From Pollutimonas sp. M17 (GTDB lineage Bacteria > Pseudomonadota > Gammaproteobacteria > Burkholderiales > Burkholderiaceae_B), in contig NZ_CP107548.1 of assembly GCF_025836975.1 (NCBI RefSeq), forward strand, positions 3,658,001 through 3,722,000: 64,000 nucleotides of DNA, given 5' to 3'. Within the stretch, counting starts at the first letter, position 1, and each line of letters starts with the position of its first letter. A program made the position numbers and the translations under genes. This document shows positions 10,020 to 19,344 of this stretch, one piece after another. The notes beneath the pieces were generated by a model that worked only from the letters and a program-made list of their open reading frames with translations, was not told where the DNA came from and searched no databases.

Positions 10020-11668
10020 TCCACGCTCCGGCCGCGTGGCGCAAATAGCCCTTGCGGGCGCTTTTGAACAAATAGCACGATAAGCACCAGGATAGTGATC
10101 TTTGCCATGACGGCGCCCGCCCAGGGTTCAAGGAATTTATTGACGCTGCCCAGTCCGAACGCCGCGACGACGGTACCCGCCAGCTGCCCGACCCCGCCCA
10201 GCACGACCACCATGAACGAGTCCACGAGGTACGCCCGGCCCAGGTCCGGACCTACGTTGCCCAATTGGGACAAGGCCACGCCGCCCAGTCCGGCAATGCC
10301 CGACCCCAAGCCGAAAGCAAGCATATCGATGCGCCCGGTCGGTACACCGACACAGTCGGCCATGCGGCGATTCTGAGTGATTGCCCTTACGAAAAGGCCT
10401 AAACGAGTGTGGTTGAGCAATAGCCAGACAAAAACGACCACAAGCAATGAAAGGGCAATAATCGCCAGCCGGTTATTGCTCAATACCAGTCCGCCCAGCA
10501 GGGTCACGCCGCCCGACATCCATGAGGGGTTGCTGACTTCGACATTCTGCGCGCCGAAGACGGTTCTTACGGCCTGCATGAGAATCAGGCTGATTCCCCA
10601 CGTGGCCAGCAGCGTCTCAAGCGGACGTCCATACAGCCAGCGGATGACGCTGCGTTCCAGGGCCATGCCGACGCCCGCCGTAATCAGGAAGGCCATGGGC
10701 AGCGCCGCGATCACATACCAGTCCATCCAGGCCGGCATATAGTGCTTGAATAACAGCTGCATCAAATAAGTGACATAGGCGCCTATCATCAGCAGTTCGC
10801 CGTGGGCCATATTGATCACGCCCATCAGCCCGAACGTAATGGCCAGGCCCAGCGCGGCCAGAAGCAGGACGCTGCCCAGGCTGATGCCATAGAACAGATT
10901 GCCGGCCCACTCAATTTTCCAGAGGTGCCAGTCTATGCTTTTCAGGGCGGCATTGGCCGCCTCCCGCACTCCGGGATCCGGCTCGGCATAGGCTCCGTCA
11001 GGCCCTTGTGCGACCAAACCAGCCAGAATGGGACGGAATGCGCCGTTGCCCGAGTCACCCAATATGCGGACTGCGTTCAGGCGCTTTGCCGGATCGCTGC
11101 TCTTCAATGCGGAGGTCGCCAGGGCTATGTCGAGTGCATTCCGCACTTCACCTTGCGTTTCGCCGGCCCTGGCTTTTTCAAGCAACGTAATGACCGACGC
11201 ATCGCCGCTCTGCTGCATACGTTTCGCCGCAGCCAGGCGGGTGGCCGGGTGGTCCGAGAACAGGTCTGTAGCAGCCAGGGCGCTATTGATGGCGCGCCGC
11301 AAGCGGTTATTGACCACGATGGCCTCGGCGCTGTCGGGCAGCGCCGATTCCAGGCCGCTCAGCGGGTCAAGGCCTCTGCCTGCATCGGTCCGGATAAGAA
11401 CCTCTCCCTGCGGCGTCGCCAGGAGGCTTTCGCTTCCCAGCGCTTTCAGAACCTGAGCGGCAGCCGGATCGGAAAGCTGGCCAAGCTGCGTTATCGCCTG
11501 AAGCTTGGCCCCCGCATCGCCGCTCGCCAGTGATGCGAGCAGTGATGCATCGACCTTTGCCGTCTCTTCAGCCAAGGCAAGGTGCATGGGCATAAGGAGC
11601 AGCATCGCAAGAACAAGCCGAAGCCCGAAATGCTTGCATGCACCGTAGATCTTGGCGGACTCGTTCAA
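10016..11668 (-). CDS. urtB: Urea ABC transporter permease UrtB
   Basis: 550-residue LivH-type permease with the long N-terminal extension typical of UrtB: a signal peptide (LVLAMLLLMPMHLALA), about 230 periplasmic residues with HEAT-like alanine/leucine-rich repeats, then the permease core from about residue 255 (LGLAITFGLMGVINMAHGELLMIGAY). I chose TTG at 11668, 2 bp after the urtA stop with AGGG upstream; it gives a clean signal peptide. A longer frame to 11749 would overlap urtA by 79 bp. Confidence 0.92.
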   Translation of the reverse strand: MNESAKIYGACKHFGLRLVLAMLLLMPMHLALAEETAKVDASLLASLASGDAGAKLQAITQLGQLSDPAAAQVLKALGSESLLATPQGEVLIRTDAGRGLDPLSGLESALPDSAEAIVVNNRLRRAINSALAATDLFSDHPATRLAAAKRMQQSGDASVITLLEKARAGETQGEVRNALDIALATSALKSSDPAKRLNAVRILGDSGNGAFRPILAGLVAQGPDGAYAEPDPGVREAANAALKSIDWHLWKIEWAGNLFYGISLGSVLLLAALGLAITFGLMGVINMAHGELLMIGAYVTYLMQLLFKHYMPAWMDWYVIAALPMAFLITAGVGMALERSVIRWLYGRPLETLLATWGISLILMQAVRTVFGAQNVEVSNPSWMSGGVTLLGGLVLSNNRLAIIALSLLVVVFVWLLLNHTRLGLFVRAITQNRRMADCVGVPTGRIDMLAFGLGSGIAGLGGVALSQLGNVGPDLGRAYLVDSFMVVVLGGVGQLAGTVVAAFGLGSVNKFLEPWAGAVMAKITILVLIVLFVQKRPQGLFAPRGRSVE

Positions 11669-11670
11669 GA

Positions 11671-12921
11671 TTAAAGACCCTGCTTGCTTTCGTTGCCTGC
11701 GATATATGGACTCCAGGGCTGGGCGCGGATGGGACCCTCTGTTTTCCATACCACGTTGAACTGGCCGTCACCCCGGATCTCGCCGATGTAAACAGGTTTA
11801 TGCAAGTGATGGTTGGTTTTGTCCATCTGGATGGTGAATCCATTTGGCGCCTTAAAGCTTTGTCCTCCCATCGCTTCGATAACCTTATCGACATCAGTCG
11901 ACTTGGCCTGCTCCACGGCCTGCTTCCACATGTTGATGCCGATATAAGTGGCCTCCATGGGATCATTGGTCACGACTGTCGCCGCGTTCGGCAGGTTGTT
12001 GGCCTTGGCGTATGCCTTCCACTTGTCGATGAAGGAGGTGTTGACCGGATTCTTGATGGACTGGAAGTAATTCCACGCCGCCAGGTGCCCAACCAGTGGC
12101 TTGGCATCCACCCCCCGCAGTTCTTCTTCTCCCACGGAGAACGCAATGACAGGCACATCCGTGGCCTTCAGGCCGGCATTGCCCAGCTCTTTATAGAAGG
12201 GCACATTCGAGTCGCCGTTGATGGTCGATATAACGGCTGTCTTTCCGCCTGTGGAAAACTTCTTGATGTTGGCCACGATGGTTTGATAATCGGAGTGCCC
12301 GAAAGGCGTATAGACTTCATCGATATCGCTGTCCTTGACCCCCTTGGAATGCAGGAAGGTGCGCAGCACCTTGTTGGTGGTACGCGGATAGACATAGTCT
12401 GTGCCCAGCAATACGAAACGCTTGGCGCCACCGCCGTCTTCGCTCATCAGGTACTCGACTGCCGGTATGGCCTGCTGGTTGGGTGCCGCGCCGGTATAGA
12501 AAACGTTGCGCTCCAGCTCCTCGCCTTCATACTGTACGGGATAGAACAACAGACCGTTAAGCTCCTTGAATACGGGCAGTACAGACTTTCTGGACACCGA
12601 GGTCCAGGCGCCGAAAACCGCCGACACCTTGTCCTGAGCCAACAACTGGCGCGCCTTCTCGGCGAACAGAGGCCAGTTCGATGCCGGATCCACCACCACG
12701 GCTTCCAGCTGCTTCCCCATTACGCCGCCATTGGCATTGATCTCCTGGATCGTCATCAGCGCGACATCCTTCAAGGACGTCTCCGAGATGGCCATCGTGC
12801 CGGATAGGGAATGCAGGATGCCTACCTTGATGGTATCGGCCGCCTGCACGGAGGGCATCCAGCCCGCCATTGCCAGTACGCTCACCGCGGTCAGTTGCTT
12901 TAGAACCAGTCTGCGTTTCAT
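11671..12921 (-). CDS. urtA: Urea ABC transporter substrate-binding protein UrtA
   Basis: 416-residue periplasmic urea-binding protein with signal peptide MKRRLVLKQLTAVSVLAMAG...SVQA (cleavage near residue 27) and the family segments KVGILHSLSGTMAISETSLKD and FVLLGTDYVYPRTTNK. ATG at 12921 has GGAG at 6 bp. First gene of the urt-ure operon; a sigma-54-type promoter lies about 75 bp upstream. Confidence 0.96.
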   Translation of the reverse strand: MKRRLVLKQLTAVSVLAMAGWMPSVQAADTIKVGILHSLSGTMAISETSLKDVALMTIQEINANGGVMGKQLEAVVVDPASNWPLFAEKARQLLAQDKVSAVFGAWTSVSRKSVLPVFKELNGLLFYPVQYEGEELERNVFYTGAAPNQQAIPAVEYLMSEDGGGAKRFVLLGTDYVYPRTTNKVLRTFLHSKGVKDSDIDEVYTPFGHSDYQTIVANIKKFSTGGKTAVISTINGDSNVPFYKELGNAGLKATDVPVIAFSVGEEELRGVDAKPLVGHLAAWNYFQSIKNPVNTSFIDKWKAYAKANNLPNAATVVTNDPMEATYIGINMWKQAVEQAKSTDVDKVIEAMGGQSFKAPNGFTIQMDKTNHHLHKPVYIGEIRGDGQFNVVWKTEGPIRAQPWSPYIAGNESKQGL

Positions 12922-12993
12922 GTCTTGCTCCGTAAATGTAAGGATCAATCCCGGTCAGGGCGTCGATCGGAAGGACAGCACAGACATCGTTAC

Positions 12994-13008
12994 GCAATAG
13001 TCATGCCA
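12994..13008 (-). promoter_or_regulatory. Sigma-54 (RpoN) promoter of urtA
   Basis: On the minus strand the sequence reads TGGCATG-ACTA-TTGC, matching the -24/-12 consensus TGGCAYG-N4-TTGC at every defined position, with the invariant GG (13006-13007) and GC (12994-12995). Transcription would start near 12982, leaving a leader of about 60 nt before urtA. Sigma-54 control would tie urea use to nitrogen limitation through NtrC. Confidence 0.75.
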
Positions 13009-13069
13009 ACTTTTTTATAGCCAAGTCGGCGCTTTGGGGGCTTGGGATGCAATGAAGAGGGGCGCGGAA

Positions 13070-13104
13070 ACGCGACGGCGCCCCAGCTTGGTGCGCCGTC
13101 GCGT
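13070..13104 (-). terminator. 12-bp-stem hairpin downstream of the pel operon
   Basis: Perfect inverted repeat ACGCGACGGCGC / GCGCCGTCGCGT with an 11-nt loop, about 100 bp past the last pel-operon gene on the minus strand. Only three T residues follow, so as an intrinsic terminator it is weak. It coincides with a possible NtrC site and may instead be a DNA-level element. Confidence 0.4.
13080..13094 (-). promoter_or_regulatory. Possible NtrC enhancer site upstream of urtA
   Basis: On the minus strand GCACC-AAGCT-GGGGC differs at one position from the NtrC core GCACC-N5-GGTGC. Its centre is about 105 bp upstream of the predicted sigma-54 start site, the usual enhancer distance. It sits inside the loop and inner stem of the 13070-13104 hairpin, so either reading is possible. 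Confidence 0.35.
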
Positions 13105-13207
13105 GACCGGCAGCTTTGAATTGAGTTAAAACGGTGCAGGCAAAGATCCGAACCACTTCAGCAGATGAGCCTCAGCTTCGCTTCTCAAGTGGAAATGATG
13201 CCGGTCT

Positions 13208-14080
13208 TCACAGGGCCGACCTATTGACGGTTTGCAAGCTACCGTCTCCGACGTAGGGAACCAGGCCTAAGGCACGGATCTTCCTGACAGTCTCCTGCGC
13301 GCACTCGCCATCGTCTGGGGGACAATAATCGACGGCTATGACGGGCAGCTTGTAGCGCTGCTGTATCCGTTTGATTTGCTTCAGCAACCACGCCCGGTCC
13401 TCCTCGCCCACTTCCTCGTAGCAATTCTCTGCCTGATTCCAGGCGCGATAGAGCGATTCGAACGCGACGGCATACACGTCCTGATGGATAGCGGGCAGAA
13501 GATCGAAACCCCGATTGAGAATCAGCTTGGCCTCGGGGTATTTATCCTTGATGGCGCGTATCAAACGTAGCAAGCCTTGCCGGCTGCGTTCCAGCTGGAC
13601 CTCGCCAAGACCCAGCAACTCATATGAATCGAGCGTATCCAGAAAGAAGCCGGTGTAGCCGCGGTTCCACAACGGCGTCACGACATTCTCCACAAAAAAG
13701 GAAGGCCAGCCGGGCGTGGCCGGATCAATGATTTCAGAATGCCAGGCCGTATTCAGGCCTGCCCGCCAGCTTAACGGAACATCGAAGTAGTAGTCGCGAA
13801 AGGCCGTTATTTCCGTTGCGCTGACGTAGGCGAACCAATCTGTTTTCGAGGATCCCGACATTCCCGTCGGCGACGAGGTAGACAATGGGCCTGCATCCGG
13901 CTCGACCACCGCCAACTGAAACGCCCGCAAGGAGTCCCAGTTGGCCGCGTCACCGTAATAGAAGACAGCGTTGCGCAGCGGTTCCGCGGATATGACCACC
14001 GGGGCCGCCAAGGACAAGGAGCCCAGGATACCTGCCAACAAACGGCGGCTAGCCGCCGCCTTGAGCCATGTAGGTGTCAT
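13208..14080 (-). CDS. Stand-alone PelA-type glycoside hydrolase at the end of the pel operon
   Basis: 290-residue predicted exported alpha-1,4-galactosaminidase-like protein (GH114/GH166-type TIM barrel). An N-terminal hydrophobic export signal (residues about 14-32) precedes the domain. It is clearly homologous to the hydrolase domain of the PelA encoded in this operon (shared VVTPLW, GYxGF, VIAVDYC and PYV segments). It keeps the motifs that PelA lacks: LDTLDSY with candidate nucleophile D148, LNRGFD at 188-193, and FESLY with candidate acid/base E208. ATG at 14080 lies inside the pelG 3' end (32-bp overlap). Likely role: trimming or releasing Pel polymer in the periplasm, by analogy with PelH-like genes; that role is inference. 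Confidence 0.75.
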   Translation of the reverse strand: MTPTWLKAAASRRLLAGILGSLSLAAPVVISAEPLRNAVFYYGDAANWDSLRAFQLAVVEPDAGPLSTSSPTGMSGSSKTDWFAYVSATEITAFRDYYFDVPLSWRAGLNTAWHSEIIDPATPGWPSFFVENVVTPLWNRGYTGFFLDTLDSYELLGLGEVQLERSRQGLLRLIRAIKDKYPEAKLILNRGFDLLPAIHQDVYAVAFESLYRAWNQAENCYEEVGEEDRAWLLKQIKRIQQRYKLPVIAVDYCPPDDGECAQETVRKIRALGLVPYVGDGSLQTVNRSAL

Positions 14081-15425
14081 ATTCCAAAGCCTCAAAGTGG
14101 CGGTCCAACAAATAGAAGCCCAGCACGACGGTGACCAGAAGTGCAACGACGAATCCATAGCCGTATGCGGACGGCCCCAGCTGCAAAGTCGCCCATGTCA
14201 GCGTGCCATTCAACACGACGAAGAGCAGTGTAAGCACCAGCACCAGGCGCCGCTTATCGAGATAAAAAAAGATATTGAGCACGCCCAGGAATAGAATCTG
14301 CAGGCTGGCCGCCACGACGTCTATACGCAGCAAGGGCAAATAAAGCCGCGAAATCCCGATGTACTCGAGCACGCTTTCGCCAAAACCGTAAACCAGCAAA
14401 GCAACCACTGTCTGGATCTTCAGGATCTCGTAGAGCGCCGCACGCGCGCTATACACCATTTCGTCACGTGACCGCCGGATGTCGTCCAGGGTGCCGCCAT
14501 CGCGCACCGCCCCGTAATACTCGTTGTAATGATCCGCGAAGTCGGTTTCCATACGAAGCAAGAAGACGGCGATGCCGGGAATGATGCAAAGGTAGGAAAT
14601 GAAGATGGGCATGTCGTAGATGACGGACGCTCGCAATGGACCAATGATGTTGGTGCCGGTCGCCGCGAACCAGAACATGAACTTGTCCAGCCAAACCCCC
14701 AGGTTGAACAGGAAGCCCACGCCTATCAGGATGGGATAGGCGCGGCGATAACTGAACATGTCCCAGGATACATAGCGCTCTGAGCGAAAGCGCCGATGGA
14801 TGGCGCCGTTCATCACCATCAGCAAGATCGCCTGCCCCGCCACGAAACCGGCAAGCAGCCCATTCAAGCCATGCTTCGCCAGCCACACTGCCCCCAGCAC
14901 AGTCAGGCCATAGCCGAAAAAAAACGCCAGCAATATCGAACCGTACTGCTTGATGCTGGCCAGAAAGGTGCTCGCCACCCAGATGTGGCTGAGAATCACG
15001 AATGCCATCACCATGAGCATGCGATAGACCATGGACAGGCCGCCGAAGTATGCCCAGCTGATCAGCACTCCCAGTACCCCCGCAGCCGCCGTCGTCACCA
15101 GGCTGATCGCATGGTAGCTGGATAATATCCGGTCAAGCTGGCGCTCGAACATGCGATCCGATACATAACGCGTAAAGGCCAGTTGCACCAGGCCCGTGAC
15201 AATCAGACTGGCGGCAATAAGATAGGTGACCGACACCTGAAACTGCACCAGATGTTCGGGACGCCGTACGGCGGACAGGCTCAGCAGGCCAACCAATAAG
15301 ATGCCGACAATTGACAGGACCAGCGGACCGGCACTGATCATCCCGGCATACAGATAGGCGGTGAGGGTACTGCTTAGCGTCTCAGGAATGAGCAGACGCC
15401 GTAGCCGCAAACTGATGCCGGACAT
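14049..15425 (-). CDS. pelG: Pel polysaccharide inner-membrane transporter PelG
   Basis: 458-residue polytopic membrane protein with about 12 hydrophobic helices, a MOP/Wzx-like flippase-type member of the Pel synthase complex (PelDEFG). Length matches Pseudomonas aeruginosa PelG (456). ATG at 15425 shares one base with the pelF stop (TGATG). The hydrophilic loop near residues 260-310 (ETDFADHYNEYYGAVRDGG) is typical of the family. Confidence 0.93.
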   Translation of the reverse strand: MSGISLRLRRLLIPETLSSTLTAYLYAGMISAGPLVLSIVGILLVGLLSLSAVRRPEHLVQFQVSVTYLIAASLIVTGLVQLAFTRYVSDRMFERQLDRILSSYHAISLVTTAAAGVLGVLISWAYFGGLSMVYRMLMVMAFVILSHIWVASTFLASIKQYGSILLAFFFGYGLTVLGAVWLAKHGLNGLLAGFVAGQAILLMVMNGAIHRRFRSERYVSWDMFSYRRAYPILIGVGFLFNLGVWLDKFMFWFAATGTNIIGPLRASVIYDMPIFISYLCIIPGIAVFLLRMETDFADHYNEYYGAVRDGGTLDDIRRSRDEMVYSARAALYEILKIQTVVALLVYGFGESVLEYIGISRLYLPLLRIDVVAASLQILFLGVLNIFFYLDKRRLVLVLTLLFVVLNGTLTWATLQLGPSAYGYGFVVALLVTVVLGFYLLDRHFEALEYDTYMAQGGG

Positions 15426-16972
15426 CAATCTTCCTCCATCGCGCGATCGCGGCGATAGCTCAAGAGATTGGCATAAACACTCTCGTAGCTCTCATGCATA
15501 AGGCTGTCGGCGTAATAACATTCCACGCGCGTTATCCCGGTCGCCTGGGCCGCTGTCCAGCGCTCGGGATCGTGGAGCAGGCTAAGGACCGCAAGGGCGA
15601 ACTGATCAGCATCCGCGATCTGGACAATCGCCCCTGCCTCTCCCAGCGCGCGGTCGGCGTCGCTGCGGCCCTGTATCAGTTGGCGGCATGAACCTACATC
15701 CGTCGCGACCACGGGCACGCCGGAGGCCAGCGCCTCCAGGATGACCAGCGGCAAACCTTCGCTGATGGAGCTCAATGCGACAAGGCCGATTTGCGGCATG
15801 AGCTCGTCTATCCTTTGGAAGCCCTTGAAATGGATGTGAGCCTGCATGCCCAGACTGGCTGATAGATCGCGGCACTCTCCCGCATAAGCGGGATCTTCGT
15901 CCTGAGGGCCTACTATCCACGCTTCGATCTCGGGGTCATTGCACCACGCGATATACATTGAACGAATGAAAGTCTTGATGTCCTTGATGGGCACGACCCG
16001 GCCGATCAGTGCGACCACTTTAGGGATACGCGCAGGCCGCTGGCTGCGCAGGGGTGCAAACCGGGCAATGGAAATGCCATTGGGAATACTGCGCGTCTTT
16101 TCCTCCGGAGCACCGTCTCGTATTTGCCGCTGGCGGTTGCCTTCATAGAGAGCGATGATCTCGTCGGCTGCGTCGTAGCACATACGCCCCATTGCGACGA
16201 AGAACCGCAGCCAAAGGTCTTGAAAATATCCCAGCTGGGAGATGTCGCGCTCAATCAAGCCGCGGTTGTCACGTATCCACTGGCTCTGCAAGAGATCGAT
16301 CTTGCGCTCCTTGGTGTAAATACCATGCTCGGACACCACCAACGGGACCTTGTTCCGGTGGCGTAGCATGGCGCCCAGCAAGCCCGCATAGCCCGTCGAA
16401 ATGGTGTGATACAGCCTGACTGGAATAAGCTGCTCCGCCACCTGGGCCAGCTGCCACAGCGGCATGTGCATCATGCGCACGGTCCAGAAGTAATCGGTGA
16501 ACGAAGGATCGGTGCAATGCTCATCGTAACGCTCGGCAATGAAATCCCAGGCATGCCGCCCGTGCAGGAATTGCGCTTCGTCCAGATCCTCACCGGGCCG
16601 CATCGCAGGAAGTATGTCGTGCAACATGCGCCCCAGCGCCCCCGGATAAGATTCCGAACGAAATTGATCGTGCAGCTGAGCTATGCGCTGCTTGCTGCCG
16701 GCGCCGGCTTTGTGCCTGGGCGATGACGGCGGCGTCCGCGGCTCATGAATGAAGTGCTCTTCGAAATGAATGACATTAGGCGGCAATTCGTATTGTGGCT
16801 TGCCATAGTCTTCACGCCGTCCTCCAATAAAGACCACCGCAAATCGGTACTGCGGGAAGCTATGTATCATCTGATGCACCCACGCCGATACTCCGCCCCG
16901 CACATAGGGAAAAGTACCCTCCAGCAACAGCGCGATGTCCGCGGATTTGGCCTTCCGGTCGGTGATGTTCAT
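15425..16972 (-). CDS. pelF: Pel glycosyltransferase PelF
   Basis: 515-residue cytoplasmic GT4-family (GT-B) polymerase that uses UDP-GlcNAc/GalNAc to make the Pel chain. The PelF signature ALLLEGTFPYVRGGVSAWVH lies near residues 14-32, and the retaining-GT EX7E motif (EGLPLVILE, E405/E413) near the C-terminus. ATG at 16972 overlaps the pelE stop (ATGA); an upstream TTG at 16981 is less likely. Confidence 0.95.
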   Translation of the reverse strand: MNITDRKAKSADIALLLEGTFPYVRGGVSAWVHQMIHSFPQYRFAVVFIGGRREDYGKPQYELPPNVIHFEEHFIHEPRTPPSSPRHKAGAGSKQRIAQLHDQFRSESYPGALGRMLHDILPAMRPGEDLDEAQFLHGRHAWDFIAERYDEHCTDPSFTDYFWTVRMMHMPLWQLAQVAEQLIPVRLYHTISTGYAGLLGAMLRHRNKVPLVVSEHGIYTKERKIDLLQSQWIRDNRGLIERDISQLGYFQDLWLRFFVAMGRMCYDAADEIIALYEGNRQRQIRDGAPEEKTRSIPNGISIARFAPLRSQRPARIPKVVALIGRVVPIKDIKTFIRSMYIAWCNDPEIEAWIVGPQDEDPAYAGECRDLSASLGMQAHIHFKGFQRIDELMPQIGLVALSSISEGLPLVILEALASGVPVVATDVGSCRQLIQGRSDADRALGEAGAIVQIADADQFALAVLSLLHDPERWTAAQATGITRVECYYADSLMHESYESVYANLLSYRRDRAMEED

Positions 16973-17970
16973 GTGAGCCAATACCTTTTGACAGACTCGT
17001 AGGGGGTTGGGGTGAAGCCCTTTAGCACGGCAAGGCTGCGGGGTACCGCTGCATATTGGCCTTGCTGGAAATCGGCTTCGGCCAGCGTAGCGGCCAGGCG
17101 ATGGGCTGGAAACCCGTGCTCCTGCGCCCGCGACAGGTACTCGCGAGCTTGCTCCGGATCCGCGTCGATCAATGCGCTACGCCCGAGCAAAAACCATAAA
17201 CTGCCCTGCTTCGCATCGCGCATGAGGGCCTCGTGCGCATACTGACGGACGCAACGCAAGGTGAATTGCCGCAACTCGCCGTGTACGAGATCTTGATAAA
17301 CGAGCTCCCAGTGCAACTCGGCAAGGCGGGCGGCGAGCTGGGCATGCTCGGTGTCGGACTGGGCCGCATCCAGTAATTGTCGGGCGATCAGAATCTCCTG
17401 ACGGATACGGTTTTCTGCCGCCTCGAAGATCCCGTACGCGAGCAGGCGGATCTCTTCGGCCGGGTCGGCCAGCAGCATGCGCAGTAGTCCGCCGCTTACA
17501 TTCGACGGCAGATCGCGCAGCCCGACCATGGCCTGCAAGCGCTCGTCGGGCGACAAGCCGTCATCACGCAGCTGGCCCAGCAAGCGCAAGCCCGCACCAT
17601 AAGTGACCTGCCGTATCAGACTGGGGACGATACGGGGTAACGGTATGAAGTGAACGGGCGGCACACGCCTGACAGCCGGCATACACAGCACGCCCAGGGC
17701 CGTTGAACCGATGAGGGTCTGTCCCACCACGGGAAGCAGAAGACAAAGCAGGAAACCATGCGCAAACAGGCTGCGCCACTGCCCAGGGTGCTGCCTGATG
17801 CCTACGCATGCCATCCAGCAACCGCCGGCAAGGGCCCCCGCGACCTGCCATAAGATGCTCTCGGCCAAGGGCCGCCCTGCGTCCAGGAACTCGGCGAAGC
17901 GAAGAAGTGCCACGCCCTGCAATGTCAAGGCCAAGGCTCCCAGCAACAGGGCGAACAGCGCTTTAGCCAT
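16969..17970 (-). CDS. pelE: Pel biosynthesis protein PelE
   Basis: 333-residue inner-membrane protein: two N-terminal hydrophobic segments, another hydrophobic pair near residues 75-100, then a soluble alpha-helical TPR-like region (for example LLGRSALIDADPEQAREYLSRAQEHG). PelE bridges PelD and the PelF/PelG synthase. ATG at 17970 overlaps the pelD stop by 8 bp. Length matches P. aeruginosa PelE (about 330). Confidence 0.88.
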   Translation of the reverse strand: MAKALFALLLGALALTLQGVALLRFAEFLDAGRPLAESILWQVAGALAGGCWMACVGIRQHPGQWRSLFAHGFLLCLLLPVVGQTLIGSTALGVLCMPAVRRVPPVHFIPLPRIVPSLIRQVTYGAGLRLLGQLRDDGLSPDERLQAMVGLRDLPSNVSGGLLRMLLADPAEEIRLLAYGIFEAAENRIRQEILIARQLLDAAQSDTEHAQLAARLAELHWELVYQDLVHGELRQFTLRCVRQYAHEALMRDAKQGSLWFLLGRSALIDADPEQAREYLSRAQEHGFPAHRLAATLAEADFQQGQYAAVPRSLAVLKGFTPTPYESVKRYWLT

Positions 17971-19333
17971 GATGGCCCCGGTACAACAGGCGCCGTAGAG
18001 CAAGGCCCGGGGCTTGGGCAGGCACTGCAACGATATCGATATGCACGTCCATGGCGTCCAGGTCCAGAGCCAGCCTGTCCTGGCATTGCCGCTTGACGCG
18101 CAAGCGGCAACCTTGCGCCCTTACGGTATCCGTTAGCGGAAGCAGCACGAAAACGATAGACGTTTGCTCTGTTGCGTGAAGCCAGATCAAATCCAGGGTG
18201 CGCCGCTCGCTGCGCAGAATATCCATCACTGGTTCAGAAAGTGCATCCCGCGAGAATTCAAATGCCATTAACGTAGAAGGTATCCCTGCCTCGTTCGTCA
18301 ACCGTGCCAGCCGTCCGAGTTCCAGCGCAAACTCCTCTGGACAAGTCGGCACATGCTGCTGTATGTCTTTAACAACGGCCGTATGAGCCAAGCCGTCGAC
18401 GTAGTAATTGAGCAAGGCGCGCAACAACTGGAGGTTGTCCGTGTTCAATGCGAGAAACGGCATGCCGCGCACTACCAGTACCGCAATAAGCCCTCTTTCA
18501 TTAGCGATAAGGGGAACACAGGCAACATAGGTGCTGCTCTCGCCATCGGGGGATCGCAAATGGGTCAGCTGATGGCTCTCCAGGCAGGCACGCAATAGGG
18601 GATCATCAAGGTCCAGCGGGAAATTCGGGCCTATCGAGGCCAACGCATCGGGCGAGAGCCCCTTGTCGGTCATCCGATAAATCGCGGCATGGTCTACGCT
18701 GGAGACGCAGGCCGCGTAGTCCAACAGCTGTTGCATACCGGGAACATCCTGCCCATCCAGGTTCGCGCGCGACGCCTTGCGTAATTGTGCGATGGCATCG
18801 CGCAGGGTCACGGAGCGCCCCAGCATTTCTCTTTCCATATGTTCATGTGATGCACGGAGCAGGTAATGATTGGTGATGAGCGAACCCAGCCTCTCGCCAA
18901 GATAGTCGTTAGCCGCGTTCAAGCGCCGCAAACGACCCACCCAGACATCGCTGCAATGGCCGACCACCACCAGCTGTATCATGCCCCCCGCGAGTAGGAC
19001 CGTGGGCATGGGGTACTGTGCCGCGTCATGAAACAACCATGCTGCGGCCACGATGCACAGGCCGGAAAGAACGCCCAGCAAGGCGCCATAGCGCAGCGCA
19101 AAAATTGTTGCCAGCAGCCATAACCACGGATATGGAGAGCCGATCAAAAGCGGATCATCGGGCCGCAATATATAGGCCAGACCCAGAGCGGCCGCCATAC
19201 CTGTCACAACCTCCAGGACGGCGAAGCTCCGCAAGCCATTTGGTGCGACGATGGCGAGATAGCGGCTTTCGCGGCGAGCGTGATCGGCGGCCACGCGTCG
19301 CCCGGAGTCCTGGGGCAAGATGACAGTGCTCAT
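17963..19333 (-). CDS. pelD: c-di-GMP receptor PelD
   Basis: 456-residue inner-membrane regulator that activates Pel synthesis on binding c-di-GMP. Four transmembrane helices lie within about residues 35-130, followed by a GAF domain (about 160-315) and a degenerate GGDEF domain (about 330-450). The I-site RxxD is visible as RTLD (R378-D381), five residues before the position where GGDEF would sit; that motif is absent, so no cyclase activity is expected. ATG at 19333 gives the P. aeruginosa length (455); a TTG at 19348 overlapping the pelC stop is an alternative. Confidence 0.93.
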   Translation of the reverse strand: MSTVILPQDSGRRVAADHARRESRYLAIVAPNGLRSFAVLEVVTGMAAALGLAYILRPDDPLLIGSPYPWLWLLATIFALRYGALLGVLSGLCIVAAAWLFHDAAQYPMPTVLLAGGMIQLVVVGHCSDVWVGRLRRLNAANDYLGERLGSLITNHYLLRASHEHMEREMLGRSVTLRDAIAQLRKASRANLDGQDVPGMQQLLDYAACVSSVDHAAIYRMTDKGLSPDALASIGPNFPLDLDDPLLRACLESHQLTHLRSPDGESSTYVACVPLIANERGLIAVLVVRGMPFLALNTDNLQLLRALLNYYVDGLAHTAVVKDIQQHVPTCPEEFALELGRLARLTNEAGIPSTLMAFEFSRDALSEPVMDILRSERRTLDLIWLHATEQTSIVFVLLPLTDTVRAQGCRLRVKRQCQDRLALDLDAMDVHIDIVAVPAQAPGLALRRLLYRGHHG

Positions 19334-19344
19334 GATGTCGGCGC

